Part shown: in pieces, positions 21,457-31,300 of the stretch | Layout: each line of letters starts with the position of its first letter | Numbering within the stretch: the stretch's first letter is position 1 | Assembly (NCBI RefSeq): GCF_034353875.1 | Contig: NZ_CP133784.1 | Span: forward strand, 4,554,501 to 4,618,500 | Length of the DNA stretch: 64,000 nucleotides | DNA from: Pseudomonas sp. MH9.2 | GTDB lineage: Bacteria > Pseudomonadota > Gammaproteobacteria > Pseudomonadales > Pseudomonadaceae | Reading direction: 5' to 3' | Made by a program: the position numbers and the translations under genes | Notes under the pieces: generated by a model | Seen by the model: only the letters and a program-made list of their open reading frames with translations | What the model was told of the DNA's origin: nothing | Databases searched by the model: none

Positions 21457-21708
21457 ATGCTAACCATCCGTCTCGCCCTTGGCGGCTCCAAAAAGCGCCC
21501 GTTTTACCACCTCACCGTGACCGACAGCCGCAACCCGCGCGATGGTTCACACAAAGAACAAGTTGGTTTCTTCAACCCGGTTGCCCGTGGTCAAGAAGTC
21601 CGTTTGTCCGTGAACGAAGAACGCGTGACTTACTGGTTGAGCGTTGGTGCACAACCTTCTGAGCGTGTTGCTCAGTTGTTGAAGGAAAATGCTAAGGCTG
21701 CGGCCTGA
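21457..21708 (+). CDS. rpsP: 30S ribosomal protein S16
   Basis: S16 is an early-assembly protein of the small subunit. The 83 residues start [19 protein letters not shown] and contain [10 protein letters not shown] and [15 protein letters not shown], the standard S16 sequence. It is first in the conserved rpsP-rimM-trmD-rplS operon. An apparent longer frame from 21328 covers the promoter and leader and is not used. Confidence 0.98.
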   Translation: MLTIRLALGGSKKRPFYHLTVTDSRNPRDGSHKEQVGFFNPVARGQEVRLSVNEERVTYWLSVGAQPSERVAQLLKENAKAAA

Positions 21709-21713
21709 GCAAT

Positions 21714-22250
21714 ATGAACGCGACGCCTGCAGTAGCCGAAGATTTGATCGTTATCGGCAAGATTTATTCTATTCATGGCGTTCGCGGCGAAGTGAAGGTT
21801 TATTCCTTTACTGATCCGATTGGAAACCTGTTGGATTACAAGACCTGGACGCTTCGGCGCGAAGGCGATGTGCGACAGGTAGAGCTGGTCAGCGGACGCT
21901 TGCAAAACAAGTTCCTGGTCGTAAAGCTCAAAGGTCTCGATGACCGTGAGGAAGCTCGTCTTCTGTCCGGTTTTGAGGTCTGCGTGCCGCGCAACCTGTT
22001 CCCTGATCTGACCGACGGCGAGTACTACTGGTACCAGCTGGAGGGTCTTAAGGTCATCGACCACCTAGGGCAATTGCTCGGGAAAATCGATCACCTTCTG
22101 GAAACTGGCTCGAACGATGTAATGGTGGTCAAGCCTTGTGCGGGCAGTCTGGATGATCGCGAACGCTTGTTGCCCTATACAGAGCAATGCGTGTTGGCAG
22201 TCGACCTGGGTGCTGGCGAGATGAAGGTGGATTGGGATGCGGACTTCTAA
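21714..22250 (+). CDS. rimM: Ribosome maturation factor RimM
   Basis: RimM binds S19 and helps maturation of the 30S head and 16S rRNA processing. The 178 residues start with the RimM barrel ([22 protein letters not shown]) and end with a PRC-barrel domain containing [14 protein letters not shown] and the final MKVDWDADF. It starts five bases after the rpsP stop. Confidence 0.96.
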   Translation: MNATPAVAEDLIVIGKIYSIHGVRGEVKVYSFTDPIGNLLDYKTWTLRREGDVRQVELVSGRLQNKFLVVKLKGLDDREEARLLSGFEVCVPRNLFPDLTDGEYYWYQLEGLKVIDHLGQLLGKIDHLLETGSNDVMVVKPCAGSLDDRERLLPYTEQCVLAVDLGAGEMKVDWDADF

Positions 22251-22255
22251 GCGAC

Positions 22256-23008
22256 ATGGCTAGCCTACGCGTAGAAGTGATCAGTCTGTTCCCCGAGATG
22301 TTTTCCGCCATCAGCGACTACGGCATTACCAGCCGTGCGGTGAAACAAGGGCTTTTGCAGCTGACTTGTTGGAATCCGCGGGACTACACCACAGATCGAC
22401 ATCACACTGTGGATGATCGCCCATTTGGCGGTGGTCCGGGCATGGTGATGAAGATCAAGCCTCTTGAAGACGCTCTGGTTCAGGCCAGGCAGGCAGCAGG
22501 GGATGCGGCGAAGGTTATTTACCTGTCGCCACAAGGCCGCCAACTGACTCAGTCGGCGGTACGCGAACTGGCGCTAGGGGAAGCATTTATCCTCATCGCG
22601 GGTCGTTATGAAGGCATTGACGAGCGTTTCATTGAAGCTCATGTCGATGAAGAGTGGTCGATTGGTGACTATGTACTTTCCGGTGGCGAGCTGCCGGCGA
22701 TGGTCCTGATAGACGCGGTTACGCGGCTGCTGCCTGGAGCTTTAGGGCATGCGGACTCCGCGGAGGAGGATTCCTTCACGGATGGTCTGCTGGATTGCCC
22801 GCATTACACCCGACCGGAGGTGTATGCGGATCAGCGTGTTCCCGACGTGTTGCTAAGTGGCAATCACGCGCACATCCGGCGTTGGCGTTTACAGCAGTCC
22901 CTTGGGCGGACCTATGAACGACGCGCCGATCTTCTGGAAAGCCGCTCGCTTTCTGGAGAAGAGAAGAAGCTGCTGGCGGAGTATCTCCGCGAGCGGGACG
23001 ATAGTTAA
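22256..23008 (+). CDS. trmD: tRNA (guanine-N1-)-methyltransferase
   Basis: TrmD forms m1G37 in tRNAs, preventing +1 frameshifting; it uses S-adenosylmethionine and a deep trefoil knot. The 250 residues start [24 protein letters not shown] and contain [36 protein letters not shown] and the knot segment [20 protein letters not shown]. The start at 22256 is five bases after the rimM stop; an earlier in-frame ATG at 22187 lies inside rimM. Confidence 0.97.
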   Translation: MASLRVEVISLFPEMFSAISDYGITSRAVKQGLLQLTCWNPRDYTTDRHHTVDDRPFGGGPGMVMKIKPLEDALVQARQAAGDAAKVIYLSPQGRQLTQSAVRELALGEAFILIAGRYEGIDERFIEAHVDEEWSIGDYVLSGGELPAMVLIDAVTRLLPGALGHADSAEEDSFTDGLLDCPHYTRPEVYADQRVPDVLLSGNHAHIRRWRLQQSLGRTYERRADLLESRSLSGEEKKLLAEYLRERDDS

Positions 23009-23051
23009 CGTATCGATGGTAGATCCTGATGATCTACCTTAGGAGCACAGC

Positions 23052-23402
23052 ATGACTAACAAAATCATTCTGCAACTCGAAGCTGAGCAGATGACTAAAG
23101 AGATCCCTCCCTTTGCCCCGGGCGACACTGTTGTCGTTCAGGTGAAAGTGAAGGAAGGCGACCGTTCGCGTCTGCAAGCGTTCGAAGGCGTTGTGATTGC
23201 CAAGCGTAACCGTGGTGTGAACAGTGCTTTCACTGTTCGTAAAATCTCCAACGGTGTTGGCGTAGAGCGTACTTTCCAGACTTACAGCCCGCAAATCGAC
23301 AGCATGGCTGTGAAACGTCGCGGTGACGTTCGCAAAGCCAAACTGTACTACCTGCGTGACCTGTCCGGTAAAGCAGCTCGCATCAAAGAAAAACTGTCTT
23401 AA
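23052..23402 (+). CDS. rplS: 50S ribosomal protein L19
   Basis: L19 lies at the subunit interface. The 116 residues contain [31 protein letters not shown], split over the usual beta strands, and end [10 protein letters not shown], typical of the family. Last gene of the rpsP operon, with an AGGAGCACAGC ribosome site and a strong terminator 25 bases after the stop. Confidence 0.98.
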   Translation: MTNKIILQLEAEQMTKEIPPFAPGDTVVVQVKVKEGDRSRLQAFEGVVIAKRNRGVNSAFTVRKISNGVGVERTFQTYSPQIDSMAVKRRGDVRKAKLYYLRDLSGKAARIKEKLS

Positions 23403-23420
23403 GTTCAGTCTTTCCGATGC

Positions 23421-23450
23421 AAAAAAAAGCAGCCTAAGGGCTGCTTTTTT
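23421..23450 (+). terminator. Intrinsic terminator of the rpsP operon
   Basis: A-tract, AGCAGCC (23428-23434), loop TAAG, GGCTGCT (23439-23445), then six T's in total to 23450. Because of the A-tract it could also work on the other strand. Confidence 0.92.
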
Positions 23451-23546
23451 GTTGCCCGGTTTTTAATCTCCATCGGGCAACGCTCGCCGCGCCATGACCC
23501 GGTGTGGAACACTGCCACCGACTTTATTACAGAAGCCCCGAATATC

Positions 23547-24443
23547 ATGCCTGCTATTGATCACCCGCTGATTGACCGTTTTCTCGACGCGTTATGGCTG
23601 GAGAAAGGCCTGTCGGATAACACCCGCGAGGCTTATCGCAGCGATCTGGCTTTGTTCAATGGCTGGTTGCAGGAGCAAGATGTTGAATTGAGTAGCGCGG
23701 GTCGGGAGCTGATTCTCGATCACTTGGCCTGGCGCCTGGACAAAGCGTACAAGCCTCGTTCGACAGCGCGCTTTCTGTCCGGCCTGCGCGGGTTTTATCG
23801 GTTTTTGCTGCGGGAAAAGTTGATCCTGGTCGATCCGACCCTTCAAGTGGACATGCCGCAACTGGGCAGACCCTTACCTAAGTCATTGTCCGAGGCCGAC
23901 GTTGAGGCGCTGTTGGCCGCGCCGGATCTTGGCGAGGCCATCGGTCAGCGTGATCGGGCGATGCTTGAGGTGCTGTACGCCTGCGGCTTGCGCGTCACTG
24001 AACTGATCAGCTTGACCCTTGAGCAAGTCAACTTGCGCCAAGGCGTCGTGCGGGTCATGGGCAAGGGCAGCAAGGAACGACTGGTGCCGATGGGGGAGGA
24101 GGCGATTGTCTGGATCGAACGCTACATGCGTGATGCGCGGTGGGAGCTGTTGAACGGACGGCCCAGTGACGTGCTGTTCCCAAGTCAGCGCGGTGAGCAG
24201 ATGACCCGCCAGACGTTCTGGCATCGTATCAAGCACCAGGCCAAGGTCGCCGGAATCGGCAAGTCCCTTTCGCCGCATACCTTGCGCCATGCCTTCGCTA
24301 CCCACCTGCTCAATCACGGCGCTGACCTGCGAGTGGTGCAGATGTTGTTGGGGCACAGTGATTTGTCCACGACGCAGATATACACTCATGTAGCCCGCGC
24401 AAGATTGCAGGAAATACATGCAAAGCATCACCCTCGTGGCTGA
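23547..24443 (+). CDS. xerD: Site-specific tyrosine recombinase XerD
   Basis: XerD acts with XerC at dif sites to resolve chromosome dimers under FtsK control. The 298 residues equal the usual XerD length. The N-terminal core-binding domain (LIDRFLDALWLEKGLSDNTREAY) precedes the catalytic domain with Arg in CGLRVTELISL, HTLRHAFATHLLNHG, LLGHSDLSTTQIYTH and the nucleophilic Tyr within the last motif. The start at 23547 matches E. coli XerD; an upstream in-frame ATG at 23502 is less likely. Confidence 0.95.
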   Translation: MPAIDHPLIDRFLDALWLEKGLSDNTREAYRSDLALFNGWLQEQDVELSSAGRELILDHLAWRLDKAYKPRSTARFLSGLRGFYRFLLREKLILVDPTLQVDMPQLGRPLPKSLSEADVEALLAAPDLGEAIGQRDRAMLEVLYACGLRVTELISLTLEQVNLRQGVVRVMGKGSKERLVPMGEEAIVWIERYMRDARWELLNGRPSDVLFPSQRGEQMTRQTFWHRIKHQAKVAGIGKSLSPHTLRHAFATHLLNHGADLRVVQMLLGHSDLSTTQIYTHVARARLQEIHAKHHPRG

Positions 24444-24609
24444 TTTCCAGGCCTGCCGGGAGGTGTCCTGCGTCACTCTCAGTCGGCCTGACAGCCCTTA
24501 TGTGATAGGCTTTGCCGGTTTCGAAAATTGGGCAGCACTAAAACGCCTGCGGTCCCCCATGACCGCCGTTTTCAGCAGCGCCCATCTGTCCACCGTTCAA
24601 GGAGTCCCC

Positions 24610-25350
24610 ATGCGCGTGACCCGGATTTTCGCCGCCGCAGTTATTGCGTTGGCCAGTACGCTCAGTATGTTCGCTCAGGCGGATGATGCCGCCGATAAAG
24701 CCATCCGCAAGGCCCTTGAAACGCTGCAGCTCGAGCTGCCAGTCGACAGCATCGCCAGTAGCCCGCTGAGCGGTCTGTATGAAGTCAAACTCAAAGGCGG
24801 TCGCGTGCTGTATGCCAGCGCTGACGGCCAGTTCGTGATGCAGGGGTATCTGTTTCAGATCAAGGACGGTAAACCGGTCAACCTGACCGAGAAGACCGAA
24901 CGCTTGGCCATTTCGAAAACCATCAACGGCATTCCTACCGGTGACATGGTGGTCTATCCGGCCATCGGCGAAACCAAATCGCACATCACCGTGTTTACGG
25001 ATACCACCTGCCCGTATTGCCACAAGCTGCACGCTGAAGTCCCCGAGCTGAACCGTATGGGGATTGAAGTGCGCTACGTTGCCTTCCCGCGTCAGGGCCT
25101 GGGTTCGCCGGGCGATGAGCAACTGCAGGCGGTCTGGTGCTCCAAGGACCGCAAAGGTGCCATGGACCGTATGGTCACCGGCAAGAATATCGAAGCACCG
25201 AAATGCGCCAACCCAGTGTCCGGGCAATTTGCCATAGGGCAATCGATTGGTGTCAATGGCACGCCAGCCATCGTGCTGGCGGACGGTCAGGTGATTCCGG
25301 GCTATCAGCCGGCCAAACAAGTGGCCAAGCTGGCATTGAGCGCCCAATAA
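24610..25350 (+). CDS. dsbC: Thiol:disulfide interchange protein DsbC
   Basis: Periplasmic disulfide isomerase of 246 residues. It has a Sec signal peptide (MRVTRIFAAAVIALASTLSMFAQA), an N-terminal dimerisation domain (about 25-85) and a thioredoxin domain with the active site TTCPYCHKLH. A second cysteine pair appears in VWCSKDRK and PKCANP, as in other DsbC proteins. The ATG at 24610 has a CAAGGAGTC ribosome site. The gene stands in the common xerD-dsbC-hom-thrC order. Confidence 0.94.
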   Translation: MRVTRIFAAAVIALASTLSMFAQADDAADKAIRKALETLQLELPVDSIASSPLSGLYEVKLKGGRVLYASADGQFVMQGYLFQIKDGKPVNLTEKTERLAISKTINGIPTGDMVVYPAIGETKSHITVFTDTTCPYCHKLHAEVPELNRMGIEVRYVAFPRQGLGSPGDEQLQAVWCSKDRKGAMDRMVTGKNIEAPKCANPVSGQFAIGQSIGVNGTPAIVLADGQVIPGYQPAKQVAKLALSAQ

Positions 25351-25420
25351 TCCTGTTTCGCCAGGGTTAGCTTTTGACGATCATGGAGCCGCGGGTTTAC
25401 CGTCGCTTTATTAAACAGCG

Positions 25421-25475
25421 AGCCACCTCACAGCAGGTGGCTGTTTTCCACGGCCGGCCTCGCGTCGGCCGTTTT
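25421..25475 (+). terminator. Tandem hairpins between dsbC and hom
   Basis: Hairpin 1: AGCCACCT (25421-25428) with AGGTGGCT (25435-25442), then GTTTT. Hairpin 2: ACGGCCG (25450-25456) with CGGCCGT (25466-25472), then TTT, only 15 bases before the hom start. The first looks like the dsbC terminator; the second could modulate transcription into hom or mask its ribosome site. Confidence 0.55.
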
Positions 25476-25489
25476 ATGGGGACTTCATA

Positions 25490-26794
25490 GTGAAACCGGT
25501 CAAAGTAGGCATCTGTGGGCTGGGTACTGTCGGTGGCGGTACCTTCAACGTACTTCAGCGTAACGCCGAGGAGATTTCCCGCCGCGCCGGCCGTGAAATC
25601 GAAGTAGCGCAAATTGCCATGCGTACGCCAAATCCCCTCTGCCAGATTACCGGTACCCCCATTACCCACGACGTTTTTGCCGTCGCGACCAACCCTGAAA
25701 TCGATATCGTCATCGAGCTGATCGGTGGCTACACCGTTGCCCGCGATCTGGTCCTGCTGGCCATCGAGAACGGCAAGCATGTTGTCACTGCCAACAAGGC
25801 ACTGATCGCCGTGCACGGTAACGAAATCTTCGCCAAAGCCCGTGAGAAGGGGGTGATCGTTGCGTTCGAAGCCGCTGTCGCCGGTGGCATTCCAGTGATC
25901 AAGGCGATCCGTGAAGGCCTGTCGGCCAACCGCATCAACTGGGTCGCCGGGATTATCAACGGCACCGGCAACTTCATCCTCACCGAGATGCGCGAAAAGG
26001 GCCGTACCTTTGCTGACGTGCTGGCCGAAGCCCAGGCTCTGGGTTACGCCGAAGCCGATCCGACTTTCGACGTCGAAGGTATCGATGCTGCGCACAAACT
26101 GACCATTCTTGCGTCGATTGCCTTTGGCATCCCGCTGCAGTTCGACAAGGCCTACACCGAAGGCATCACCAAGCTGACCACTGCTGACGTGAACTACGCC
26201 GAAGCGTTGGGCTACCGTATCAAACACCTGGGCGTGGCACGTCGCACGGCTGCGGGCATCGAGCTGCGGGTTCACCCGACCTTGATCCCGTCCGATCGCC
26301 TGATCGCCAACGTCAATGGCGTGATGAACGCAGTGATGGTCAATGGTGATGCCGCGGGTTCGACCCTGTTCTACGGTGCGGGTGCCGGCATGGAGCCTAC
26401 AGCGTCCTCAGTGGTCGCCGATCTGATCGACGTGGTTCGTGCCATGACCTCGGATCCAGAGAACCGTGTTCCGCACCTGGCCTTCCAGCCAGACTCGTTG
26501 TCCGACCACCCGATTCTGCCGATCGAAGCCTGCGAAAGCGCTTACTACTTGCGGATTCAGGCCAAGGATCACCCGGGTGTTCTGGCGCAAGTGGCGAGCA
26601 TTCTGTCCGAGCGCGGGATCAATATCGAATCGATCATGCAGAAAGAAGTCGAAGAACAGGACGGTCTGGTACCGATGATTCTGCTGACTCACAGCGTCCT
26701 CGAACAACGTATGAACGACGCGATCACAGCCCTTGAAGCCTTGCAGGATGTGGTCGGCAGCGTGGTGCGTATTCGTGTTGAACAGCTGAACTAA
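25490..26794 (+). CDS. hom: Homoserine dehydrogenase
   Basis: Reduces aspartate semialdehyde to homoserine with NAD(P)H, the branch-point step for threonine and methionine. The 434 residues have a Rossmann motif GICGLGTVGGGT at residues 7-18, the catalytic core with GIINGTGNFILTEM and AEADPTFDVEGIDAAHKL, and a C-terminal ACT domain (about 350-425, DHPGVLAQVASILSERGINI) that gives threonine feedback control in relatives. The start is GTG at 25490 after a GGGGACTTC ribosome site. It is 46 bases upstream of thrC, with which it forms an operon. Confidence 0.97.
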   Translation: MKPVKVGICGLGTVGGGTFNVLQRNAEEISRRAGREIEVAQIAMRTPNPLCQITGTPITHDVFAVATNPEIDIVIELIGGYTVARDLVLLAIENGKHVVTANKALIAVHGNEIFAKAREKGVIVAFEAAVAGGIPVIKAIREGLSANRINWVAGIINGTGNFILTEMREKGRTFADVLAEAQALGYAEADPTFDVEGIDAAHKLTILASIAFGIPLQFDKAYTEGITKLTTADVNYAEALGYRIKHLGVARRTAAGIELRVHPTLIPSDRLIANVNGVMNAVMVNGDAAGSTLFYGAGAGMEPTASSVVADLIDVVRAMTSDPENRVPHLAFQPDSLSDHPILPIEACESAYYLRIQAKDHPGVLAQVASILSERGINIESIMQKEVEEQDGLVPMILLTHSVLEQRMNDAITALEALQDVVGSVVRIRVEQLN

Positions 26795-26840
26795 CCGCGG
26801 CTATCGAATCAAGCAGCTCTTGTTTTAGAGAGGAACAATC

Positions 26841-28265
26841 ATGCGTTACATCAGTACCCGCGGCCAAGCGCCAGCCCTGAACTTCGAAGACGTGCTGCTC
26901 GCGGGTCTTGCCAGTGATGGCGGCCTGTATGTGCCGGAAAACCTGCCGCGCTTTACCCTGGAAGAAATCGCCTCCTGGGCGGGTCTGCCGTATCACGAGT
27001 TGGCGTTCCGGGTCATGCGCCCCTTCGTCACCGGCAGCATCCCGGATGCCGACTTCAAAAAGATTCTGGAAGAAACCTATTCGTCGGGAGAGGGGGGCGT
27101 ATTCGCCCACAGCGGCATTGCGCCGCTGCGCCCGTTGAATGGCAATGAGTGGGTGCTTGAGTTGTTCCATGGTCCCACCCTGGCCTTCAAGGACTTCGCC
27201 CTGCAACTGCTTGGGCGTCTGCTCGATTATGTGTTGGCCAAGCGTGGCGAACGCGTAGTGATTCTGGGCGCGACCTCCGGTGATACGGGCTCGGCCGCCA
27301 TCGAAGGCTGCCGTCGTTGCGACAACGTCGACATCTTCATCCTGCATCCGAACAATCGTGTCTCGGAAGTTCAGCGTCGGCAGATGACTACCATCTTCGG
27401 TGAGAACATCCACAACATTGCCGTCGAAGGCAACTTCGATGACTGCCAGGAGATGGTCAAAGACAGCTTCGCCGATCAGGACTTTCTCAAGGGCACGCGT
27501 CTGGTTGCGGTCAACTCGATCAACTGGGCGCGGATCATGGCTCAGATCGTGTACTACTTTCATGCGGCCCTGCAGCTCGGCGGGCCGGCGCGTTCGGTTG
27601 CGTTCTCGGTTCCAACCGGTAACTTCGGCGATATTTTCGCCGGTTACCTGGCGCGCAACATGGGCTTGCCGATCAGCCAGCTGATTGTCGCCACCAACCG
27701 CAATGACATTCTGCACCGCTTCATGAGCGGCAATCAGTACTCCAAGGAAACCCTGCACGCGACCCTGTCGCCGTCCATGGACATCATGGTGTCGTCGAAC
27801 TTCGAGCGTTTGCTGTTCGATATGCATGGGCGCAATGGCGCAGCCATCGCTGGCTTGATGGACACCTTCAAGCAGACCGGTACGTTTAGCGTCGATGAAG
27901 ATCGCTGGACCGAAACCCGCAAGCTGTTCGATTCTCTGGCAGTCAGCGATGAGCAGACCTGCGAGACCATCGCCGAAGTCTTCGCGCAGACGGGCGAAGT
28001 GCTCGATCCGCACACCGCCATTGGGGTCAAGGCCGCCCGCGATTGCCGTCGCAGCCTGGATACGCCGATGGTGATTCTGGGGACCGCGCATCCGGTCAAG
28101 TTCCCGGATGCAGTGGAGAAAGCCGGTGTAGGAAAAGCCCTTGAGCTGCCTGCACATTTGGCTGATTTGTTTGAGCGAAACGAGAAGTGCACCGTTCTGC
28201 CAAATGACCTTAAAGCCATACAGGCCTTCGTCAGCCTGCACGGTAATCGCGGCAAACCGCTCTGA
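26841..28265 (+). CDS. thrC: Threonine synthase
   Basis: PLP enzyme converting O-phosphohomoserine to threonine. The 474 residues are of the long form found in gammaproteobacteria and yeast. The N-terminus is MRYISTRGQAPALNFEDVLL; the PLP lysine is in PTLAFKDFALQ (about residue 116), and GATSGDTGSAAIEG and SVPTGNFGDIFAGYLA are the cofactor loops. Preceded by AGAGAGGAACAATC and followed by a strong terminator. Confidence 0.97.
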   Translation: MRYISTRGQAPALNFEDVLLAGLASDGGLYVPENLPRFTLEEIASWAGLPYHELAFRVMRPFVTGSIPDADFKKILEETYSSGEGGVFAHSGIAPLRPLNGNEWVLELFHGPTLAFKDFALQLLGRLLDYVLAKRGERVVILGATSGDTGSAAIEGCRRCDNVDIFILHPNNRVSEVQRRQMTTIFGENIHNIAVEGNFDDCQEMVKDSFADQDFLKGTRLVAVNSINWARIMAQIVYYFHAALQLGGPARSVAFSVPTGNFGDIFAGYLARNMGLPISQLIVATNRNDILHRFMSGNQYSKETLHATLSPSMDIMVSSNFERLLFDMHGRNGAAIAGLMDTFKQTGTFSVDEDRWTETRKLFDSLAVSDEQTCETIAEVFAQTGEVLDPHTAIGVKAARDCRRSLDTPMVILGTAHPVKFPDAVEKAGVGKALELPAHLADLFERNEKCTVLPNDLKAIQAFVSLHGNRGKPL

Positions 28266-28290
28266 CGGTATCGTTGTGTAACAAGATCAG

Positions 28291-28316
28291 GCCCGCCATT
28301 TGGCGGGCTTTTTTGT
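28291..28316 (+). terminator. Intrinsic terminator of hom-thrC
   Basis: GCCCGCC (28291-28297), loop ATTT, GGCGGGC (28302-28308), followed by TTTTTTGTTTTT. It lies 25 bases after the thrC stop. Confidence 0.93.
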
Positions 28317-28369
28317 TTTTGCGTGCCACACTCCGGGGGTTTTGGATCCCTACGGACGGGAAGACTGCG

Positions 28370-31300
28370 GTGAAGAAAGTCAGCAGGCACGGTATGAGTG
28401 CCACAAACAAAAGCGTTTTGCACACAGCCTTGCTGTGGATGCTGTTATTCCTGAGTCAGGCCGCGCCCGCTGCGCAAAGTTTGCCTTTCAGTCTGGTGGC
28501 ACCCTTTGTAAGCCTGCCGCCCATGCTCCTGGAACCTCAGGATCAACAATGGCTCGATCAGCATCGCCCCCTTCGCGTGGGCATCTCGATTGCCGATTAC
28601 GAGCCGATTGACATCACCAGTGATCGCAATCGCTATCAGGGCATTAGCGCCGACTACCTGAGCCTAATTGGCAGCACGCTGTCGGTGCCCATGCAAGTAG
28701 TAGGTTTCGCCCGACGCGAAGAGGCCATTCTCGCCCTGCGTAACGACACCATCGATATTCTTACCAGTGCCAATGGCTTCGAGCGAGGCGTGAAGGAATT
28801 GGCGTTTTCCGCCGACTACATGCCCGACCGCTCGGTGATCGTCGGACGCGGGAGTGACGTGACCCTGCCGTCCGGGCTGAAGGGTAAAAAAGTGGTATTG
28901 CTCGATGGCTACGCCGATGCGCGGGTGGTCCATGCGGTTTATCCCGACAGCGAAATTATCCTCGCGCCTAATCTCTACAGTGCTCTTGAGGCCTTGAGCC
29001 AAGGTGAAGTCGATGCGTTTATCGGCAACGAGGTCATCGTGCGCTCCTACAGTGCCTTGCGCCCCTATCTGGGGTTACAGATCAAATCCGAAAGCGCACT
29101 GCCGCCGGTTGGGTTCTCGTTCGCCACTCGCAAAGAAGACGGGACCCTGCTTTCGATGATTGACCGTGCGCTCAAGCGTATCGACCCGTCGGTCAGGCGC
29201 GAGGTAGTCGTGCGCTGGACCACGGGCCTTGGCTCGGACATCGCCCGGCAACGCATCAAGTTGACGACCGCCGAGCAAGGCTGGGTCCGCAAACATCCGC
29301 GTGTCACGGTGGCTTCTGGCCAACATCCGCCGTACTTGTACCAAGACAAGAACGGCCAGTGGGTTGGCCTGAATGTGGACGTGCTGGCGCGTATTTCGCG
29401 CATGACCGGCCTGCAGTTCGTGCACAAGGAATCGTCTTCGACGGAAGAAACCATGCACTTGCTGCGCACCGGTCAGGCCGACATGAATACGACCTTGGGG
29501 GAGAACGCTGAACGCAAGAAGTTCCTCGGCTTCACCTACTCGTATGGTGGTAATGCCTGGGTTTTCGTCGTGCGCAGCAAGGACCCGTCGCCGCTGACCC
29601 TGAATGATCTGTCAGGACGGGTTCTGGCGCTGCCCGCCAAACATGCGCTGGAAGACTTTATCCGGCGCAGTCATCCAGATATCAAGCTTCGATCGGTCAA
29701 GACCTACGAGCAAGCCCGTCAGTTGGTCGAAGACGGTCAGGCCGATGCAACCATCCAGAATGAGGCAGGGGCCTATCTGTTCCCGCCGGGGGTGCTGAAA
29801 GTCGGTCGTAGTGTTGAGGGGCAATGGTCACCTGATCGTTTTTCAGTGGTCGAGACTCAACCGGAGCTGTTGAGCATCCTGAACAAGGCCCTGGAAGAAT
29901 TTCCCGTGGGCGAGTTACGGGCTATCCGCCTGAAGTGGCTGGGTGCGGTCATCCCTCAACCCACGCTCTGGCAACGCATCCCGCCGTGGGTTTATTGGAC
30001 ACTTGCAGTCGCACTGATGCTGGGCCTGGTCTCGCTGGTCTGGAGCAGTCGCCTGAAGGTGCAGATTCGCCAGCGGCTCAGGGCAGAGGAACAGCTCAGT
30101 GATCAGTTGGCGTTCAAGCATGCCTTGCTCGACGGTATCCCCAACCCGATTTATGTGCGGGACCTCAATGGCCGGTTGATTTCGTGCAACCGCAGTTATG
30201 AGGAAAGCTTCGGGATCAGTTTTGAACAGATGAGTGGCCGGCGCTTGATCGATGTGGATTTGATCCCTCGTCCGAGCGCCGAACAGATGCATGCCGATTA
30301 CCTGAAACTCCTGGAAACCCGGCAGCCGGTGTTCGCTGACCGGCAGATGGAGCTCTTTGGCCGGTTGATTGAGGCCTATCAGTGGACCGTGCCCTTTTAC
30401 CGGGCCGATGGCCAGTTGCAGGGCTTGCTGGGTGGCTGGATAGACATCACCGAACGCAAGCAACTGGAAGCCCAGCTCGACCAGGCGCGGCAGGAGGCCG
30501 AGCTGGCCAATGTCGCCAAAAGCGCTTTCCTGGCAACCATGAGCCATGAAATCCGCACGCCGATGGGCGCCATCATCGGTCTGCTTGAACTTGAGCGCGA
30601 ACAGGCTTTACGTCAGGGCACGCTGCCGTCCGAGGGGCTAAACGTTGCGTACCAGTCCGCACAGGAATTGATCGCCCTGATCGGCGACAGCCTGGACCTG
30701 GCCAAGATCGAATCCGGGAGTATGCAATTGACGCTGGTCACAACCCCGTTGCGACCGTTCTTTGAAGGTATTTGCAAACTGTTCGAGGCCAAGGCGTCGG
30801 AGAAGGGCCTAGACCTGCGGCTGGAGTTCGCCGAACAGGCCGAGGGTGACTACTGGCTTGATCCGTTGCGCCTGCGTCAGGTATTGCACAACCTGCTCGG
30901 CAACGCCTTGAAATTCACCCGCGAAGGCGCGGTGCTTATGCGCGTCAGCGTGACCGGGGCGGATCAGCACCGGCCCTGCTTGCAGATCAGCGTCAAGGAC
31001 AGCGGTGTCGGCATCAGTGCGCAGCAGCAGAGCCTGTTGTTCCAGCCGTTTTCTCAGGCCAGCGGCGATACTGCAGCCGAATATGGCGGCACCGGCCTGG
31101 GGTTGAGTATTTGCAGGCAACTGGTGGAATTGATGGGCGGGCAGATCGGCCTTGAGAGCGAGCCGGGGGCCGGAACACTGGTCACCGTTGAGCTGGAGCT
31201 GGCCCGCGCCCAAGCGTCGAGCAAAGGCCCAGAGCCCCTTCAGCAGCGAGCTGTCAGCCGTTCGTTGCAGTTGCTGATCGTCGATGATCTGTCGGCCAAC

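Noticed and set aside
26724..28241. 505-codon open frame antisense to thrC
   Set aside because: Antisense to a certain gene, with low-complexity His/Gln/Arg-rich composition typical of reverse frames.
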